From the NCBI RefSeq assembly GCF_032854445.1, contig NC_088305.1, forward strand, positions 2,611,001-2,675,000: 64,000 nucleotides of DNA. The letters are read 5' to 3'. Each line of letters starts with the position of its first letter. Position 1 is the first letter of the stretch. The stretch comes from Liolophura sinensis (lineage: Eukaryota; Mollusca; Polyplacophora; Chitonida; Chitonidae). A program made the position numbers and the translations under genes. Positions 10,193 to 23,010 of the stretch are shown here, one piece after another. The notes under the pieces are model-generated. The model saw nothing but the letters and a program-made list of their open reading frames with translations, was not told the DNA's origin and made no database searches.

Positions 10193-13156
10193 TCCTTATG
10201 GAAATCATATATGTGCATGTTCTTACACAGTGGAATATGTCGAAATACGTGTGAATAGGGTTAAATGCCGTAGTCGGTGCTCCACGAATGGCCGGACATT
10301 TGTATGGATCGCTTCCAAAAACTGCATTTTTGATGTAAAATGTTAAAGCCACATCATCCATAATTCTTGGAAGATATGCCAAGGAAGACTTGTTTTTCTG
10401 TCTCCCGTTACCCTAACCACCTCCACTTCTTCTTCTTTTTTTTTCTTTTTCTTGTTTGCCGTCTTTTTAATCGGCATCTTCCTTTTGGATTTCTTTCATT
10501 CAGTGTGATCTATGGTCTATAATGGGAATATTTTAGGGGGGGGGGGGGGTCCTGGTGGCAGAGGTCAAAATCGCGGAAAGACAAGCCATAGTGGCACTGA
10601 CAAGTGTCTTTTCTCCTACTATCCGGGACATGTCACCGGTAGGTTCGTGAAGGTTTGTGATTGTACCTTATCTCGTGGCCTCACCACCCCGACAGTATCA
10701 GGCCTAGTCACAGCTTCCTGTCCGCGAATCAGTCTTATTTAATACAAAACCAGGTTCGCACTGACGAATGAAAAATCGATTTTCGTCAAGTCTGCTCCCC
10801 AGGTTAGCGAATATAAAGCAGTGGAGCGCGATGAGCGAGCCAGCCTTCTGCTGGAACTATATAGCGCACACAAAGTATTAATGAAAATGGCCTAGACGAG
10901 AACGAAGCCTTGACGCAAAGGCAGAACACTGGTCTGTCCGATCTGTCTAGAAAATAGGACGCGTAGATCGATAAATACAGCTTAGAAAACTGGCTGTGTC
11001 TAGAGAAACCTTTACCAGTCATGGCCTCCTGTAACAGCCTACAATGAATAGAGCCAGCCGAATTGGCTTTCCCCGCTCAGAACTGGTCTATCAGTTACAA
11101 AACAGCCAAGGAATTGGGTCGATCAGCCTTTAAACGACGACCGACTTGTATATAAAACTATGTGTTTTTGTTACCTTAAACTGGGAATATATTGGTTCTA
11201 ATTACAAAGGCTGTCGTTTTGTTGCTCAAGTAAGGGAATTAAAGGAGAAAAGAGATCAATTTTACATTTCATTGTAGTTTGAATTAAAATGTAACAGTGA
11301 GGCTCATTTTGAAAGTGAAGGTAAAACAGCCAGGCTTGTCTGTTTAAAACTTGGATACCATTCTTACATCGACTTGGTGTATTTTCTTCAGATATATATC
11401 TATTACTGGAGAAGAGTAGATGAAATAACCTACGTCCACCGTGAAAGTGGGAATCCTTAGGCCGCACCATTCGTTGTATAGAAAACCGCCATGATCTCAT
11501 AGCTTCCCAACTATTTTTTTTTCTCATAGGGAAACCAAGATTACAATTTAAAGGTAGATTTAGGCAAAACCCGTCCTGCGGATCATATCTTTCGAAATTT
11601 GGCCTATTGAGGAAGAATCCAGGATGTTCAATCCTTGTTTTCAATGGTCAAGTTGCTTTCGTATTCTTTTGGATTTTTCGTGTCAATATTCCATGATTTT
11701 GTTTTCAGACATTTGTGGGTAAAGGCGTTCAAGTTTGTTTAAAATTTCAACCAGGAAGGTTAATTTTTTGGTGGCTGGGTGGGGTATAGGTGGACAGAAT
11801 TTCGTTAATTTTGTGTTCATTATTATAAATATTTGAAAATGGTTAATCCAGGTTGCTGTTATAAGGTGTGGACTAAAATGATCCCTCCTACGATAATTTA
11901 TGTCTGTTTTGTACTAGATGCAGTTCTGTCCAAAATAAATGGTCGTATTCCATATTGTACCGGCAAGCGAATCTCCTTGTGTGCGCATTCTTTCCGGTTA
12001 TCGCTTCCCACCATATCCCCAACCGGAAGGAAGTTAATTTAAATACTCCAATCTGATTGGTTGCTTATAAGTTACGATTTTGTTACCTGAATTTTCAGGA
12101 TGTCTTTCATATCAGAAAGTATATGTGATAAATTTGTGTGTTCCTAGAGACGTTGACGATTAATTTTTGTATAGGAAAAGAAAAACGCTTTTGATGTTCT
12201 TTGTGTTTTGTATTGATGAAGTTGTCAAAATAATATGTATTACAAAGTGACCTAGGTGTATGTTTTCTTAGTTTATGTCACAAATCCGCAAAACTGATGA
12301 CGTTATTGTGAGTGTTATTTGTTTGTCTGTAACAAATTGACGGAATTCAGCTATATAACGTAAGACGGAAGGTTAGTAACGGAAGTTGTCTACAGGGATA
12401 CGTGTTATACAGTATAGTCAGCTGTCAGTGCTGCCCAAGACCCGTTTTACGAATGTACTTACTATGATGACGTATGCCACTTTTCGAAAGTATCTTTGCT
12501 TCACTCCGTTCCGTAAGTGATGACGGGTTGCATTTTCGTCGATCTAACGAACTAACCTGACCCTGAAAACATAGTTAACCCGTTCCTGATAACGAATTAA
12601 TCATGCTACTGTTAATCCGTTAGATGGACGACAGTCCACTCACACCATCGCTCAGGGAACGGAGATAACGGGAGATCTTTTTGTGAGTGCGCTAGGCTAC
12701 ACAACAGAGTCCCACACGGTTACAGAATGCCTGCCATCCAGGAGGAGGATGGTGGGAACTCAACTGCCAATAGCATGTATACTCAGCTCTTGCACTCACT
12801 CAGCACCTTATACCATATTGTCTTGTTTCGAGCAGATTACACTTTGTACTGAGTATTTACTACGACAATACTTAGCGCTGAGTACGTGACAGTTGACTGG
12901 TATTCTCATCACGAAATAATCGATTGTGTGCGTGTTTTCTCTTATCATACTCAGCCCTGTATTCATCCAAAGCTACTCAATTGCTTATTATACATTGTGA
13001 TATGACGCGGCAGTGAGAGTTGACTCTGTACTTAGCACTGGCCATATCGGCACTCTAATCCCTGTATATATTCACAACAATCATGAAGGACAATTGAGAG
13101 TACTTGCCACTTAAACATTACCGTGTTGTGTCTAGTGTTCAATGCATTTTCTCTGC
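10193..13156. other. Intergenic stretch, no gene seen
   Basis: Contains a poly-pyrimidine patch (10424-10455), a G run (10537-10550) and many short ORFs without domains. Nothing supports a gene here. Confidence 0.5.
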
Positions 13157-13250
13157 AGTGTTGACATGAATACTGCGTTGTTGACATGAACACTGTGCTG
13201 TTTATATTAACACTGCGTTGTTGACATTAACATTAACACTGCATTAACAT
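13157..13250. repeat. Short degenerate tandem repeat (TTGACAT-AACACTG)
   Basis: Four or five degenerate units built around TGTTGACATTAACACTGCG. Confidence 0.7.
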
Positions 13251-14504
13251 TATGGAGGCACTGTCTGAGCCTAATACTGCAGTGCCATTTAAACAAAGAT
13301 CTGGCACTGATAATGTGGCATTCAGAGTATGATTTTACAAGCTTGGCATTGAGTGCTTGATTCGTAATTCAGTACATCGGAGCCATATTGAGAACAACCG
13401 TGACATTAATAATATTGCATTTAGAGAACTGGTTACACAGGATGGTAAATGGGTGGAGTACTGAAGTACTATTTGTCTGCCTCTAGTGCACAGAAAGGTG
13501 GATCAAAAACAATTATCCAAGGGAAGGTTCTCCTGTGTAGGTAACATGAGAGGTATTGCATACCAAAATGTACCCCTTTGTCCAATTGTACTGTTTTATC
13601 ACTTGACAACGACATGAAAACGTGACTTGATAACAAGCACGCGAAAAAAAGAAAACATTAGTTAAATTGGCAGCTAAGAGAAAATTTGCACCTGATAAAT
13701 GAACAGTCTCCAACCTTCAGCGACAGTAAATTAATGACGTACATATCTAAGTAAGACGCCTATCTTCTGGTATAGTGCTAATGACCAAGGCTGAAAAGCA
13801 GCCCGAGTTCACAATAACCCGACAATCCTCGTATACAAGATAACCTGTCGGTTTGCCAAAAATGTGACCGACTGACTGATCGAATGACCAACATACGCAG
13901 CTGCTTAGTCGCAGCCCGCTGAAAACAATTATCACTTGTACAGCTTGTAAACCTATCAGAGACTTAACTGCCTGAACTCCTTTGAGGACAAGTGGGGCGA
14001 GGTTTGTGGTGTTATCTGCGTAACACTGCCGAGGCCTCGAACTCACTTGCCTTTGCCAATACGGTTAGTTTGACTGATACGTCTATAGTACGCTTAGTAC
14101 GCATGTCAGACTGTACAGTATAACGTTAAACTAAGACTGTCATGTGGACCATGATCGTAGCTTAATGGTAGAAAAGTCAGAGTGCAAGCCTACCATTCGG
14201 GCTGGTGTATAAGCTGATTGAATGCGCGGTATACTGTAACTGAGCCAGATACAATTCATATTCCGCTTTTCAACGTTGACCTCCTTAAGAATAAAATGAT
14301 GAGTGTGACACGTGAACACGAGTCTGATAAACTGCAAATCTCGTTCTAAAGCGTGATTTGGCGTAACATGAATTTTACGCCAACTGAACGGACTACCCTA
14401 GCTTACACGGGACTGCCGACGGAAACTGGTTGTGTCATATAGGCCTACTGCTCCAGCTGACGTAATTTGTGTGCTGTCAATAAAGTTACTGGAAACAAAT
14501 AATA
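13251..14504. other. Intergenic stretch, no gene seen
   Basis: Unremarkable DNA. A tRNA-like remnant may exist near 14150-14200 (TCGTAGCTTAATGGTAGAAA), but no complete cloverleaf was found. Confidence 0.4.
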
Positions 14505-15236
14505 ATATGATCGGAACAATGGCAGTCAGTAGGAAGGGGTTCCGTGCAATGCACTGAAGTGTAAACTGATAGGAACAATAGCATGGCAGTCAGTATGAAG
14601 GAGTTCCCTGCAATGCACTGAAGTGTAAACTGATAGGAACAATAGCATGGCAGTCAGTATGAAGGAATTCCCTGCAATGCACTGAAGTGTAAACTGATAG
14701 GAACAATAGCATGACAGTCAGTATGAAGGAATTCCCTGCAAGTGACTGAAGTGTAAGCTGATATGAACAATAGCATGGCAGTCAGTATGAAGGAATTCCT
14801 TGCAAGTGACTGAAGTGTAAGCTGATATGAACAATAGCATGACAGTCAGTATGAAGGAATTCCCTGCAATGCACTGAAGTGTAAACTGATATGAACAATA
14901 GCATGACAGTCAGTATGAAGGAATTCCTTGCAAGTGATTGAAGTGTAAGCTGATATGAACAATAGCATGGCAGTCAGTATGAAGGAGTTCCTTGCAAGTG
15001 ACTGAAGTGTAAGCTGATATGAACAATAGCATGGCAGTCAGTATGAAGGAGTTCCTTGCAAGTGACTGAAGTGTAAGCTGATATGAACAATAGCATGGCA
15101 GTCAGTATGAAGGAGTTCCTTGCAAGTGACTGAAGTGTAAGCTGATAGGAACAATAGCATGGCAGTCAGTATGAAGGAGTTCCTTGCAAGTGACTGAAGT
15201 GTAAGCTGATAGGAACAATAGCATGGCAATCAGCAT
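14505..15236. repeat. 64-bp minisatellite, about 11 copies
   Basis: Units contain ATGGCAGTCAGTATGAAGGA and recur every 64 bp. Two variant sets alternate (AATGCACTGAAGTGTAAACT versus AAGTGACTGAAGTGTAAGCT), showing internal blocks of homogenisation. Confidence 0.95.
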
Positions 15237-15820
15237 TGTGATCTCACAATATACATAGGAATGATTTCATCTCGGGTTGAAGAGTATCGAAAATTACAAT
15301 TTATTCCATTCCAAGACAACTTTATCTATATGTATTATTTCATACCGGTATACATTTGTTAGAAGAAAAAAACAATAATAATGACATTATTATTTTGTGA
15401 CTTTTTTATATTATTGTTTTGATAGTGAATTTGTGAGTACATATGTTACGTTATATTACGTTTTCCTTTATATATATATATGAAAAAAAATGTTGCTTTG
15501 TGCTCAAATTTGGTCCAGCCTGATGCATGATACTGTCTGTGGATCAGAATGGTTATATCATATGTTGCATTCCCTGTTTCTTTTTTTGTTGGCCGCCGCA
15601 AGGATTGTTTGATGGTCTCAATAAAATGTCCTTTATAAATAAACTGAAGATGCCTTCCGTGTCTTTTACTTGAAAGAAGTGTATAAGTTTGATTGTCTTG
15701 GGCTTTACGTCAGCAAATGTATGAATAACGGTGGCACTTCATGCGGGTTATTCCGGGTTTCTCTCCCACGTTCATGGACAGCCATGTTTTAATTGTTCTC
15801 TGTATTGGCTGGAACCTAAC
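15237..15820. other. AT-rich spacer, no gene seen
   Basis: AT-rich, with AATAAA-type words. No feature recognised. Confidence 0.4.
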
Positions 15821-15930
15821 TTTTATTTATTTATTTATTTGATTGGTTTTTATGTTGACCCTATTAAAGACTGTTTCACATATATCACGGCCGTCAGGAT
15901 TGTAAGTGGAGGAAACTGGTGAGCACGGAA
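15821..15930 (-). mobile_element. Diverged SINE-A-like tail
   Basis: (TTTA)n, then GATTGGTTTTTATGTTGACC and ACGGCCGTCAGGATTGTAAG. It is related to SINE-A tails but resembles more closely the block at 35985-36112. Confidence 0.5.
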
Positions 15931-15933
15931 AAA

Positions 15934-16391
15934 TATGGAGGTCTGTGGATACTTGGCGAGCTGTGAGTTTTCCTGTGGGTTCCTGTCAAGCTGTGATAAT
16001 TTCCTGTGTGTACGTGGCGAGCTGTGATTTTTTCCTGTGGGTACCTGACGGGCTGTGATGGTTTCCTGTGGATACCTGGCGAGCTGCACTAGTTTCCTGT
16101 GGATACCTGGCGAGCTGCACTAGTTTCCTGTGGGTTCCTGACGAGATGTGATGGTTTCCTGTGGGTTCCTGACGGGATGTGATGGTTTCCTGTGGGTTCC
16201 TGACGAGCTGTGATGGTATCCTATGGGTACCTGACGAGCTGTGATGGTTTCCTGTGGATACTTGGCGAGCTGTGGTGGTTTCCTGTGGGTTCCTGACGAG
16301 CTGTGATGGTTTCCTGAGCGTACCTGACGAGCTGCTCTAGTTTCCTGTGGGTACCGGGCGAGCTGTGATGATTTCCTGTGGGTACCTGCTG
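15934..16391. repeat. 30-bp minisatellite, about 15 copies
   Basis: The unit contains GTTTCCTGTGGGTACCTGAC plus GAGCTGTGAT. A period of 30 keeps frames open, so both strands give long repeat ORFs (for example the minus-strand RYPQETITARQVPTG frame). These are not taken as genes. Confidence 0.95.
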
Positions 16392-17600
16392 AATAAAATG
16401 AAACTAAAACCGAAGCGGATTTCAAAACAGGACGAGTATATGATGTTAAACAAACATACAAATATTAACAGGATCACAATTTTCACAAGCGAAAGCTATT
16501 TTGACATGATAATTCACAGTGTAACTATATAATCGTTTGTGGTATAATCAAATTTCCGAGAGCGGCTAATCCATCACTGAACAACGTCTGTGCGGTTATC
16601 AGTCCCCTGGTGATTATTTGCTATACATTAATAATAAGTAACACAACCGATGGTGGCGTTATCTGGGTAGGATGGTGGTGGGATAAAGTGGGGTGTGAGA
16701 GAGAGTGTGTGTGTGTGCGGGGGGATTGGGGTTGAGGGGCGTGCGAGGAGGGGTTGATCAAGGGGGAGGGGGTGGAAATGAGGGACAGACAGGATAGCCA
16801 GGAATATGCATCACAAAGCGGCGTACGACATTTTTTATCGTTTATTTGTCGTATGATATTTTGTGCGTCACTATTAGCGTACCATTGTTCTGTATGTGCG
16901 ATATCGTACGATATCTTTGTGAAAGTGGCCCCCAGACGCTCCACGTCTTCGTGAATAAACGCCCACGGGCTGCTCTTGAGTCAGCCTGATCAGCGCTTTA
17001 TAAACTATACATTAACAGTACAAAGTGTACATTTACCTAATGGTTGTAACGGAAGTCTGTATAAGTTAATTACAGACTCGTATTCGTACCATTCCAATCA
17101 GTAAAGTGTTGGTTCAAAGTGAAACATTTTCCGCTTAAGCCAGACGTGTCCAAGCTGAGTAAAACACATCTTTCTCTACCGTTACGCCGTAGTGCCTGTG
17201 AACTACATCTTCCCTTAATCTTCCCTTAATCTTCGATTGATTGATCTTCTTGATTATGGATTAATCCAACAATGAATTCAATCATAATCAAGACAATACT
17301 TTAGTGCGCGGACGAAAGTGCAGTCCGTCATCACTTAAGGAACGAATTTAAAGGGATAGGGCAGGATTTGAAGTTTTCTACGATGAGTGGTTTGGCGGGT
17401 ATTGATTGAAAGCTGGATGAGCGGATGTTGGAAGCGTAGTACACAGTTCGCGTCACTCTCTCAAGCTGACAGCTTCAGGGCCCTCCTTGTGTGTGTGAGG
17501 AGGAGCTGTATACCTTGAAATTTCACCGTCATGGCTCTTCTGATTTTTTTACATCAGTGATATCTCACTATGCCCGTACATGAAACCTCATCCCCTTAAC
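16392..17600. other. Intergenic stretch with a GT/G-rich patch
   Basis: A G- and GT-rich low-complexity block lies at 16668-16775. CTTCCCTTAAT is duplicated at 17210-17232. No gene seen. Confidence 0.4.
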
Positions 17601-17914
17601 TGACCTAGATCGTTTTATCAACCCTGATTTTGAAGAATATATGCGCTAACTGGTGTGAAACGAACAACTCAGGATAATGTGACCAACCAGTTTGGAAGAT
17701 TGCTCCTTGATTTGTGTTTCGCTCTCAATCTGTATATTTTAAATGGCCTGTTCGGTGGTGATGGAGGGAAGGGGGTATTTACTTATATATGTCATAATGA
17801 GGCGAGCGTTGTGGATTATTGCGTGGTTTCTAGCGGCTTGTGCGACAGTTTGTCTTCGTTCTCCATAGACGGTAAGTCAGAGTCACACCACTTTCCTCTT
17901 TTAATTTCTCTTCT

Positions 17915-18056
17915 GCGGAGGGCAGTGGGTTTCCCCCGGGCTGTGCCCTGTTTCCACCCACCATAATGCTGGCCGCCGACGTATAAGTGAAATGTTCTTT
18001 GAGTGCGGCGTAAAGCACCAATAAATAAATCAAATAAGTCAAATAAATAAATAAAT
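17915..18056 (+). mobile_element. SINE-A copy inside the LINE remnant
   Basis: GTGGGTTTCCCCCGGGCTGT, CCACCCACCATAATGCTGGC and GTATAAGTGAAATGTTC are followed by an AATAAATAAAT tail. The 5' end is truncated. Confidence 0.9.
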
Positions 18057-18149
18057 TTAATTTCTCTTCGATATCATTATTCCATGCTATGAGAAAATAA
18101 GATGAAGCCAACTACTGGTACCTAATTTTAAGGCTGAATTAGAATCAGA

Positions 18150-18289
18150 GGGCAACCTGCGGATGGTTGTGGGTTTCCCCCGGGCTGTGACCGGTTTCCG
18201 CCCACCATAGTGCTGGCCGCCGTCGTATGTGAAATATTCTTGAGTACGGCGTAAAACACCAATCAAATAAATAAATAAATAAATAAATA
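18150..18289 (+). mobile_element. SINE-A copy inside the LINE remnant
   Basis: CAACCTGCGGATGGTTGTGG through GTACGGCGTAAAACACCAAT and an (AAAT)n tail. It is truncated at the same body position as several other copies (the AACCTGCGGATGG block). Confidence 0.9.
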
Positions 18290-18987
18290 GAATCAGAGGG
18301 CTACAAACACAGTGTAGTAATTGCTACTCAAATAATAACCGAGAATGTCAACCATAGCGTAAAATTACTTTTCAAAATTTTATTAAATGCTGCAGATTGC
18401 TTTAAAGTGAAAACTCTAGCGTCTCCCTCAAAATTCACGAATAAGTGGTAATACCGGGCATGTAAGACATTGAAAAGGGAAGGTAGGCGTATTTTACGGG
18501 TACTTTGAAAGGATTGCGGCAACAGTAACCTCTCCGCATATACATCGCTTCACAATAAGTATAAATCCTGTGTACGATCCACCATACACGTTTTTAAATC
18601 ACGTCAACTACAATCCCTTCAGCAATCGGTAAATGACAAAAATTTTTCGTCCGTGCTCCATCGCATTCGCTCCCCGAATCCATGTAGTCCCATACCAAAG
18701 CATGAACTGTTTAACTACTTTAAGCACCTGTTTAACGTTAACGTGGGTGAAGAAAGCACATTTAATACATATGAAGATTTGGATCAGTTTGAAAATAATG
18801 AAATCCTGAACAGCACAATATGTGAGGAAGAAATAGCATTTGCCAGAGTGTCAGGCAAGATTTCGGCAAGGGTAATCGACTTCGGACAATATCTTTACCC
18901 TCTGGTCACCTATCCACAAGTATCTCAGTAAATGTAAGGGGAAATCGCCAAAAACTGCTGTATCTGTTGTATAAGCATGGACGAATT

Positions 18988-19213
18988 CATTTATTTATTT
19001 ATTTGATTAGTGTTTTACGCCGTATTCAAAAATGTTTCACTTATACGACGGCGGCCAGCATTATGGTGTGTGGAAACCGGGCACAGCCCGGTGGAAACCC
19101 ACGACCATGCGCAGGTTGCTGGCAGACCTTCCCACATACGGCCGGAGAGGAAGCCAGCATGAGCTGGACTTGAACTCACAGCGATCGCATTGGTGAGAGA
19201 CTCCTGGGTCATT
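18988..19213 (-). mobile_element. SINE-A copy inside the LINE RT region
   Basis: The tail (TTTA)n is at the left, followed by the body and GAACTCACAGCGATCGCATT. It lies between the linker and RT blocks of the LINE and interrupts them. Confidence 0.9.
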
Positions 19214-20320
19214 TCAATTGTCTCAAGGGTGTTTATAATGCTGGGAAAGCTTGGGTACATTGTAGGTCAGATTTAACGGATGTATTTGCGTGCCCAGTCG
19301 GGTCTCCGTCAAGGCTGTATCTTAGACTCGTTGTTATTTTTGTTATATATTAAACACTTAAGCAACGATGTATGTATGTTTGGTAAAGATGGGGTTCAAC
19401 TATTCCCCGAATTTACTGATATATTTATATTGGTTTTTGCAGATGAGATTGCACTTTTTTTCATACACTCCCCAGAGATTGCAACAACAAGTGGATACAC
19501 TGTTTGATTATTGTCAGAAATGGAGCCACTTCGTAAATTTAGATAAATCATAGGTATGAAGTGCTAGAAAGAGTTCAATATTTAGCATGCAAACAATTTT
19601 TACAAACGGGCAAAAGCACCCCTAAACTAATACCTTTAGGCATATGTGGCCGATTTCCTCTGGTTTGTAATACCTTAGTAAAATGTGTTAAGCATTGGTT
19701 AAGAGTTGGTAGCTATGCTGAAGACAGATACCCAAAAAGGCTTAATATATGCTGCTCCATATGGACTCCCAAGGGAAGCGCAATTGGGCTACCTCTATGA
19801 AGTGGTTGTTGTTCCGCCTGGGGTTTAGATATGTGTGGGTGACTCAGGGATTTTGGGATGTTAGGTCTTTTCTTTGGAGTTTGCGTGAACGACTGCATGA
19901 TATGTACAGGCAGGAATGATCTGCATCACTCAACTCCAGCGGTAGTTATGATCTCTACCGCGATTACAAAGTCCACTTACAAGCGGGAGCATGTCTAACA
20001 AATCACGTGTTAGCCAGGTATAAAAAGGATTTTGCTAAGTACCGTGTGGGCACAGCGGGCCTTGAAATAGACTCTGGCAGGTTTAGAAATACCCGCGGGC
20101 GTCCGGATGTTGTCGCATGTGTTTCGTTGATTTGTTTGAATATCCATTTCATATACTTTTTGTATGCCCTTGTTATGAAAGCTTCTTATACCGCAGAAAT
20201 TTGTTCGAAGTAGAAACTTAAATCATTTCAATATGCTCATGTCTGCTAAGAATGTAACGGTTTTGAAAGGCCTTACTAAGTTCATTCATGTAGCCTTAAA
20301 TACAATTACGCATGTGCAAA

Positions 20321-20775
20321 TGATGGGAATGATGGAAAGTGTCTGTTAGACTGAATTCAGACCTATGGTGTTACATGCTGAATACCCTGATGGTTTTGAT
20401 ATCTCACAAAGTCAGTCAACAGCGTGATAATTAGGGACTGAGGTTTGTTGATTTGCGGCTCTGAGGGTTAATCATCAATCAAATAACTTAAAAATGAACT
20501 GCATTCTGTCACTAGTGTATGTTTACATCATTTACCACAGTCTCCACAAACAAGCCTCTGCGTTACAGATAAGAAATGGACGGACGTCCGGTGGTTTTAT
20601 TTATGTAGTATTCGATTTAACACCACAATACTAAAGAGTTATAATCCTCTCAGACTTCCCCGCCTCTCACGAAAAACGAAACTTTGAATTTATTCGCGAT
20701 TTCTTTACCATACTGTAGAGCAATAAGTGAGTGTTGTTTACGCTTCAGGTTTTGGGTCTGTTTCATAGGTAATAT
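20321..20775. other. Spacer, no gene seen
   Basis: No ORF, repeat or RNA feature was recognised. Confidence 0.4.
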
Positions 20776-21520
20776 TTCTATGTATTCCTGTCCTTCCATT
20801 CCATGTCCTTGTATTTCTTCTATTCCTTCTATTCCTTTAATATATCCCATTTCATTCCAAAGGTGTTTATTCCATACAATTCCTTGTGTTCATTCCATAC
20901 CATTCCCTGTGTTCATTTTATACCATTGCTTGTGTTCAGTCCACGTCATTGCTTGTGTTTATTCCATATCATCCCTTGTGTTCATTTCATACCATTCCTT
21001 GTGTTTATTCCACACCATCCCTTGATTCGTTCCATACCATCCCTTGTGTTCCTTCCATACCATTTCTTGCATTCCTTCCATCCCGCCCCTTGTATTCCTT
21101 CCATACCATTTCTTGTGGTATTTCCATTCCATCCCTTGTTTTCCTTCCATTCCATTTCTTTTATTCCGTCCATACCGTTCCTTGGGTTCCTTCCATTCCT
21201 TCCATATTCCTGCCACACCATTCCCTGTATTCTTTCCGTACCATTCCTTGTGTTCCGTCCATTTTACCTCTTGTATTCCTTCCATACCATTCCTTGTGTT
21301 CATTTCATACCATTCCTTGTGTTTATCCCACACCATCCCTTGATTCGTTCCATTCCATCCTTTGTATTCCTTCCATACCATTCCTTTGTGTTCCATGCAT
21401 TCCATTTCTTGTATTCCTTCCATATCATTCCTTGTGTTCCTTCCATTCCATTTCTTGTATTCCTCCCATACCATCCCTTGTATTCCTTCCATACCATTCC
21501 TTCCAAACTTGCTTCCTTCA
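20776..21520. repeat. 23-bp minisatellite, about 32 copies
   Basis: Degenerate units of the type CATTCCTTGTGTTCCTTCCA plus TAC. A 23-bp period cycles all three frames, which explains the overlapping long ORFs in three + frames (FHTIPCVHSIPF-type) and on the minus strand (WKEYKEWNGRN-type). Confidence 0.95.
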
Positions 21521-21689
21521 TCTATTCCTTCCTGCGTATTATTTGGGTTTGGTACGGTAGTCAAGCTTGTATCACTTATACAACCACTGTATAAGTTTTA
21601 CTGGTTGACGAAACAGAGCAGATCTGTCAGAAAAATCAGTACCTTTTACCAGGTAGCGGTTCCATACTTATCTCCTGAAGCTGAGTAGA

Positions 21690-21885
21690 CGGTAAGCACA
21701 GATGGATTATCTTGAGTGAGAACAGGTGGATTATCTCCAGCCAGCACAGATGGATTATCTTGAGTGAGAACAGGTGGATTATCTCCATCCAGCACAGATG
21801 GATTATCTTGAGTGAGAACAGGTGGATTATCTCCAGTCAGCACATATGGATTATTTTCAGTCAGCACAGATGGATTTTCTAGTCG
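21690..21885. repeat. 27-bp minisatellite with 54-bp higher-order unit
   Basis: Half-units GGTGGATTATCTCCAGCCAG and GATGGATTATCTTGAGTGAG alternate, about seven half-units in all. On the minus strand it reads as a 9-residue repeat (DNPPVLTQ-type). Confidence 0.9.
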
Positions 21886-22403
21886 AATGACAAGTAAATA
21901 CGCTCGGCGCTTGTGTCAAATGTTTTGATACGGTCTTTAAGCTGTCTTAATCTCACTGGGTTTGCATAATATTATAAAGCTTGTGGAAATCCCGGGCTAT
22001 GATTTTGCCGCCAAGGGATGTACATGTGTACCTACTGACATAGCCATCTACATTGCTGAATGCTCTTGTACGAACACCAGGGCACTTTATATATTAAGCT
22101 AATGGACACGTTTTCTCCGTACTACACTCGACGGGATTAAAAGCTTTTGTTGAAATAATTCGCAGTGTATAGAAGGCGCCATCCATCTAGAGCAACATAA
22201 TAAAACTTGGAGCCGGTGTCCTTAAATCCGTCGCCAAATTACTGCCTTTTGGTGCTCGAACTAGAATAAAGCATCGGTTTTCTGTCGCCCCGAAATCCGA
22301 GTAGAGAAACCATCCGAGATAAACTTAATTTTCTGAAGTGCTACAAAGACATATCGAATATCGTGTCAGTTTGATTGGTGGAGAGAGGAGAAGAAACAGC
22401 TGG

Positions 22404-22456
22404 TGGGAGATACTGGGGTTTGGGTGGGGGGGGGGCTGATGGGGCGGGGGAGAGTG
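22404..22456 (+). repeat. G-rich block, potential quadruplex
   Basis: Several runs of three or more G (GGGTGGGGGGGGGG, GGGGCGGGGG) lie within about 50 bp. Four-stranded potential is an inference. Confidence 0.4.
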
Positions 22457-22688
22457 GATTATGTTGAATCATTATCCGAAGACATCAACCTAATTCTTAA
22501 ACTGTCTGATCGAATGCAACCCTGTTTTCCCGGATTTGGGTCATGTCTGGATCTGTAACTCGGCCAAATCTCACGTTATACGGGTACAATCCTACATAGT
22601 TCCTTCTTAGAAACTGAGCGTTTTTCAAGTCACATATAAGTAGGTCCAGTGAGTAGTGCCAGCTTTATATGTGCAAATTATATATAAT

Positions 22689-22806
22689 TTGACTCCAGCT
22701 CACGCTGGCGTCCTCTCCTGCCGTACGTGGGAAGGTCTTCCTGCCACCTACAGATGGTCGTGGGTTTCCCCAGGGCTCTGCTCGGTTTCCTCCCACCATA
22801 ATGCCG
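22689..22806 (+). mobile_element. SINE-A copy, 3' truncated
   Basis: GACTCCAGCTCACGCTGGCG to CCTCCCACCATAATGCC, then the sequence switches directly into repeat E. Confidence 0.8.
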
Positions 22807-23010
22807 AACTTTGCCGTGACAGTATCACTGCTTGTCTTGTTAACACGGGAAGGCAGTTTGCTATAACCCTCCTTTCTCACGATAACTCAGACCCGGCGGG
22901 TAAGAATTACGACCCGGACTGGCACGGGACGACAATTCGAATTATGACCAAGTCTAGCGCCCAGGGCGTAATAATTACGCGCATGCTTAGTGTACGGCGC
23001 GAGACATCAG
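22802..23010 (+). repeat. Dispersed repeat E, copy 1
   Basis: Similar to the reverse complement of 28095-28312. Shared blocks are GAACTTTGCCGTGACAGTAT, ATCACTGCTTGTCTTGTT, CGGGACGACA, AATTATGACCA and the palindrome GCGTAATAATTACGC (22966-22980). Probably a transposable-element fragment of unknown class. Confidence 0.75.

Larger units (their letters stand above)
17620..20320 (+). pseudogene. Decayed non-LTR retrotransposon (LINE) remnant
   Basis: Protein-level remnants follow the order of an EEP-endonuclease/RT LINE, with stops and frameshifts. At 17650-17890 is the C-terminal endonuclease signature (LNLYILNGLFGGD, FTYICHNEASVVDYCVVSS, ending SHHFPL). At 18300-18930 is the linker before RT (NKWYRACKTLKREGRRILR). 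At 19215-19555 are RT motifs GLRQGCILDSLLFLLYI and FADEIALF (normally F/YADD, here ADE), then YCQKWSHFVNLDK. At 19560-20310 are the post-RT blocks ERVQYLACKQFL and NHFNMLMSAKNVTVLKG. The 5' part is missing. Three SINE-A copies have landed in it. The element is dead; its clade is not assigned. Confidence 0.85.

Noticed and set aside
10113-10382. Ile/Tyr-rich ORF
   Set aside because: Translation of the (AT)n microsatellite.
14505-15236. CRISPR-like regularly spaced repeats (also 54612-55183 and 63012-63245)
   Set aside because: These are head-to-tail minisatellites in an animal genome; there are no unique spacers and no cas genes.
15850-16461. Minus-strand RYPQETITARQVPTG repeat ORFs
   Set aside because: Translations of the 30-bp minisatellite; no signal peptide or homology.
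20803-21594. 263-codon ORF and overlapping ORFs in other frames
   Set aside because: Made entirely by a 23-bp tandem repeat; all frames stay open by periodicity.
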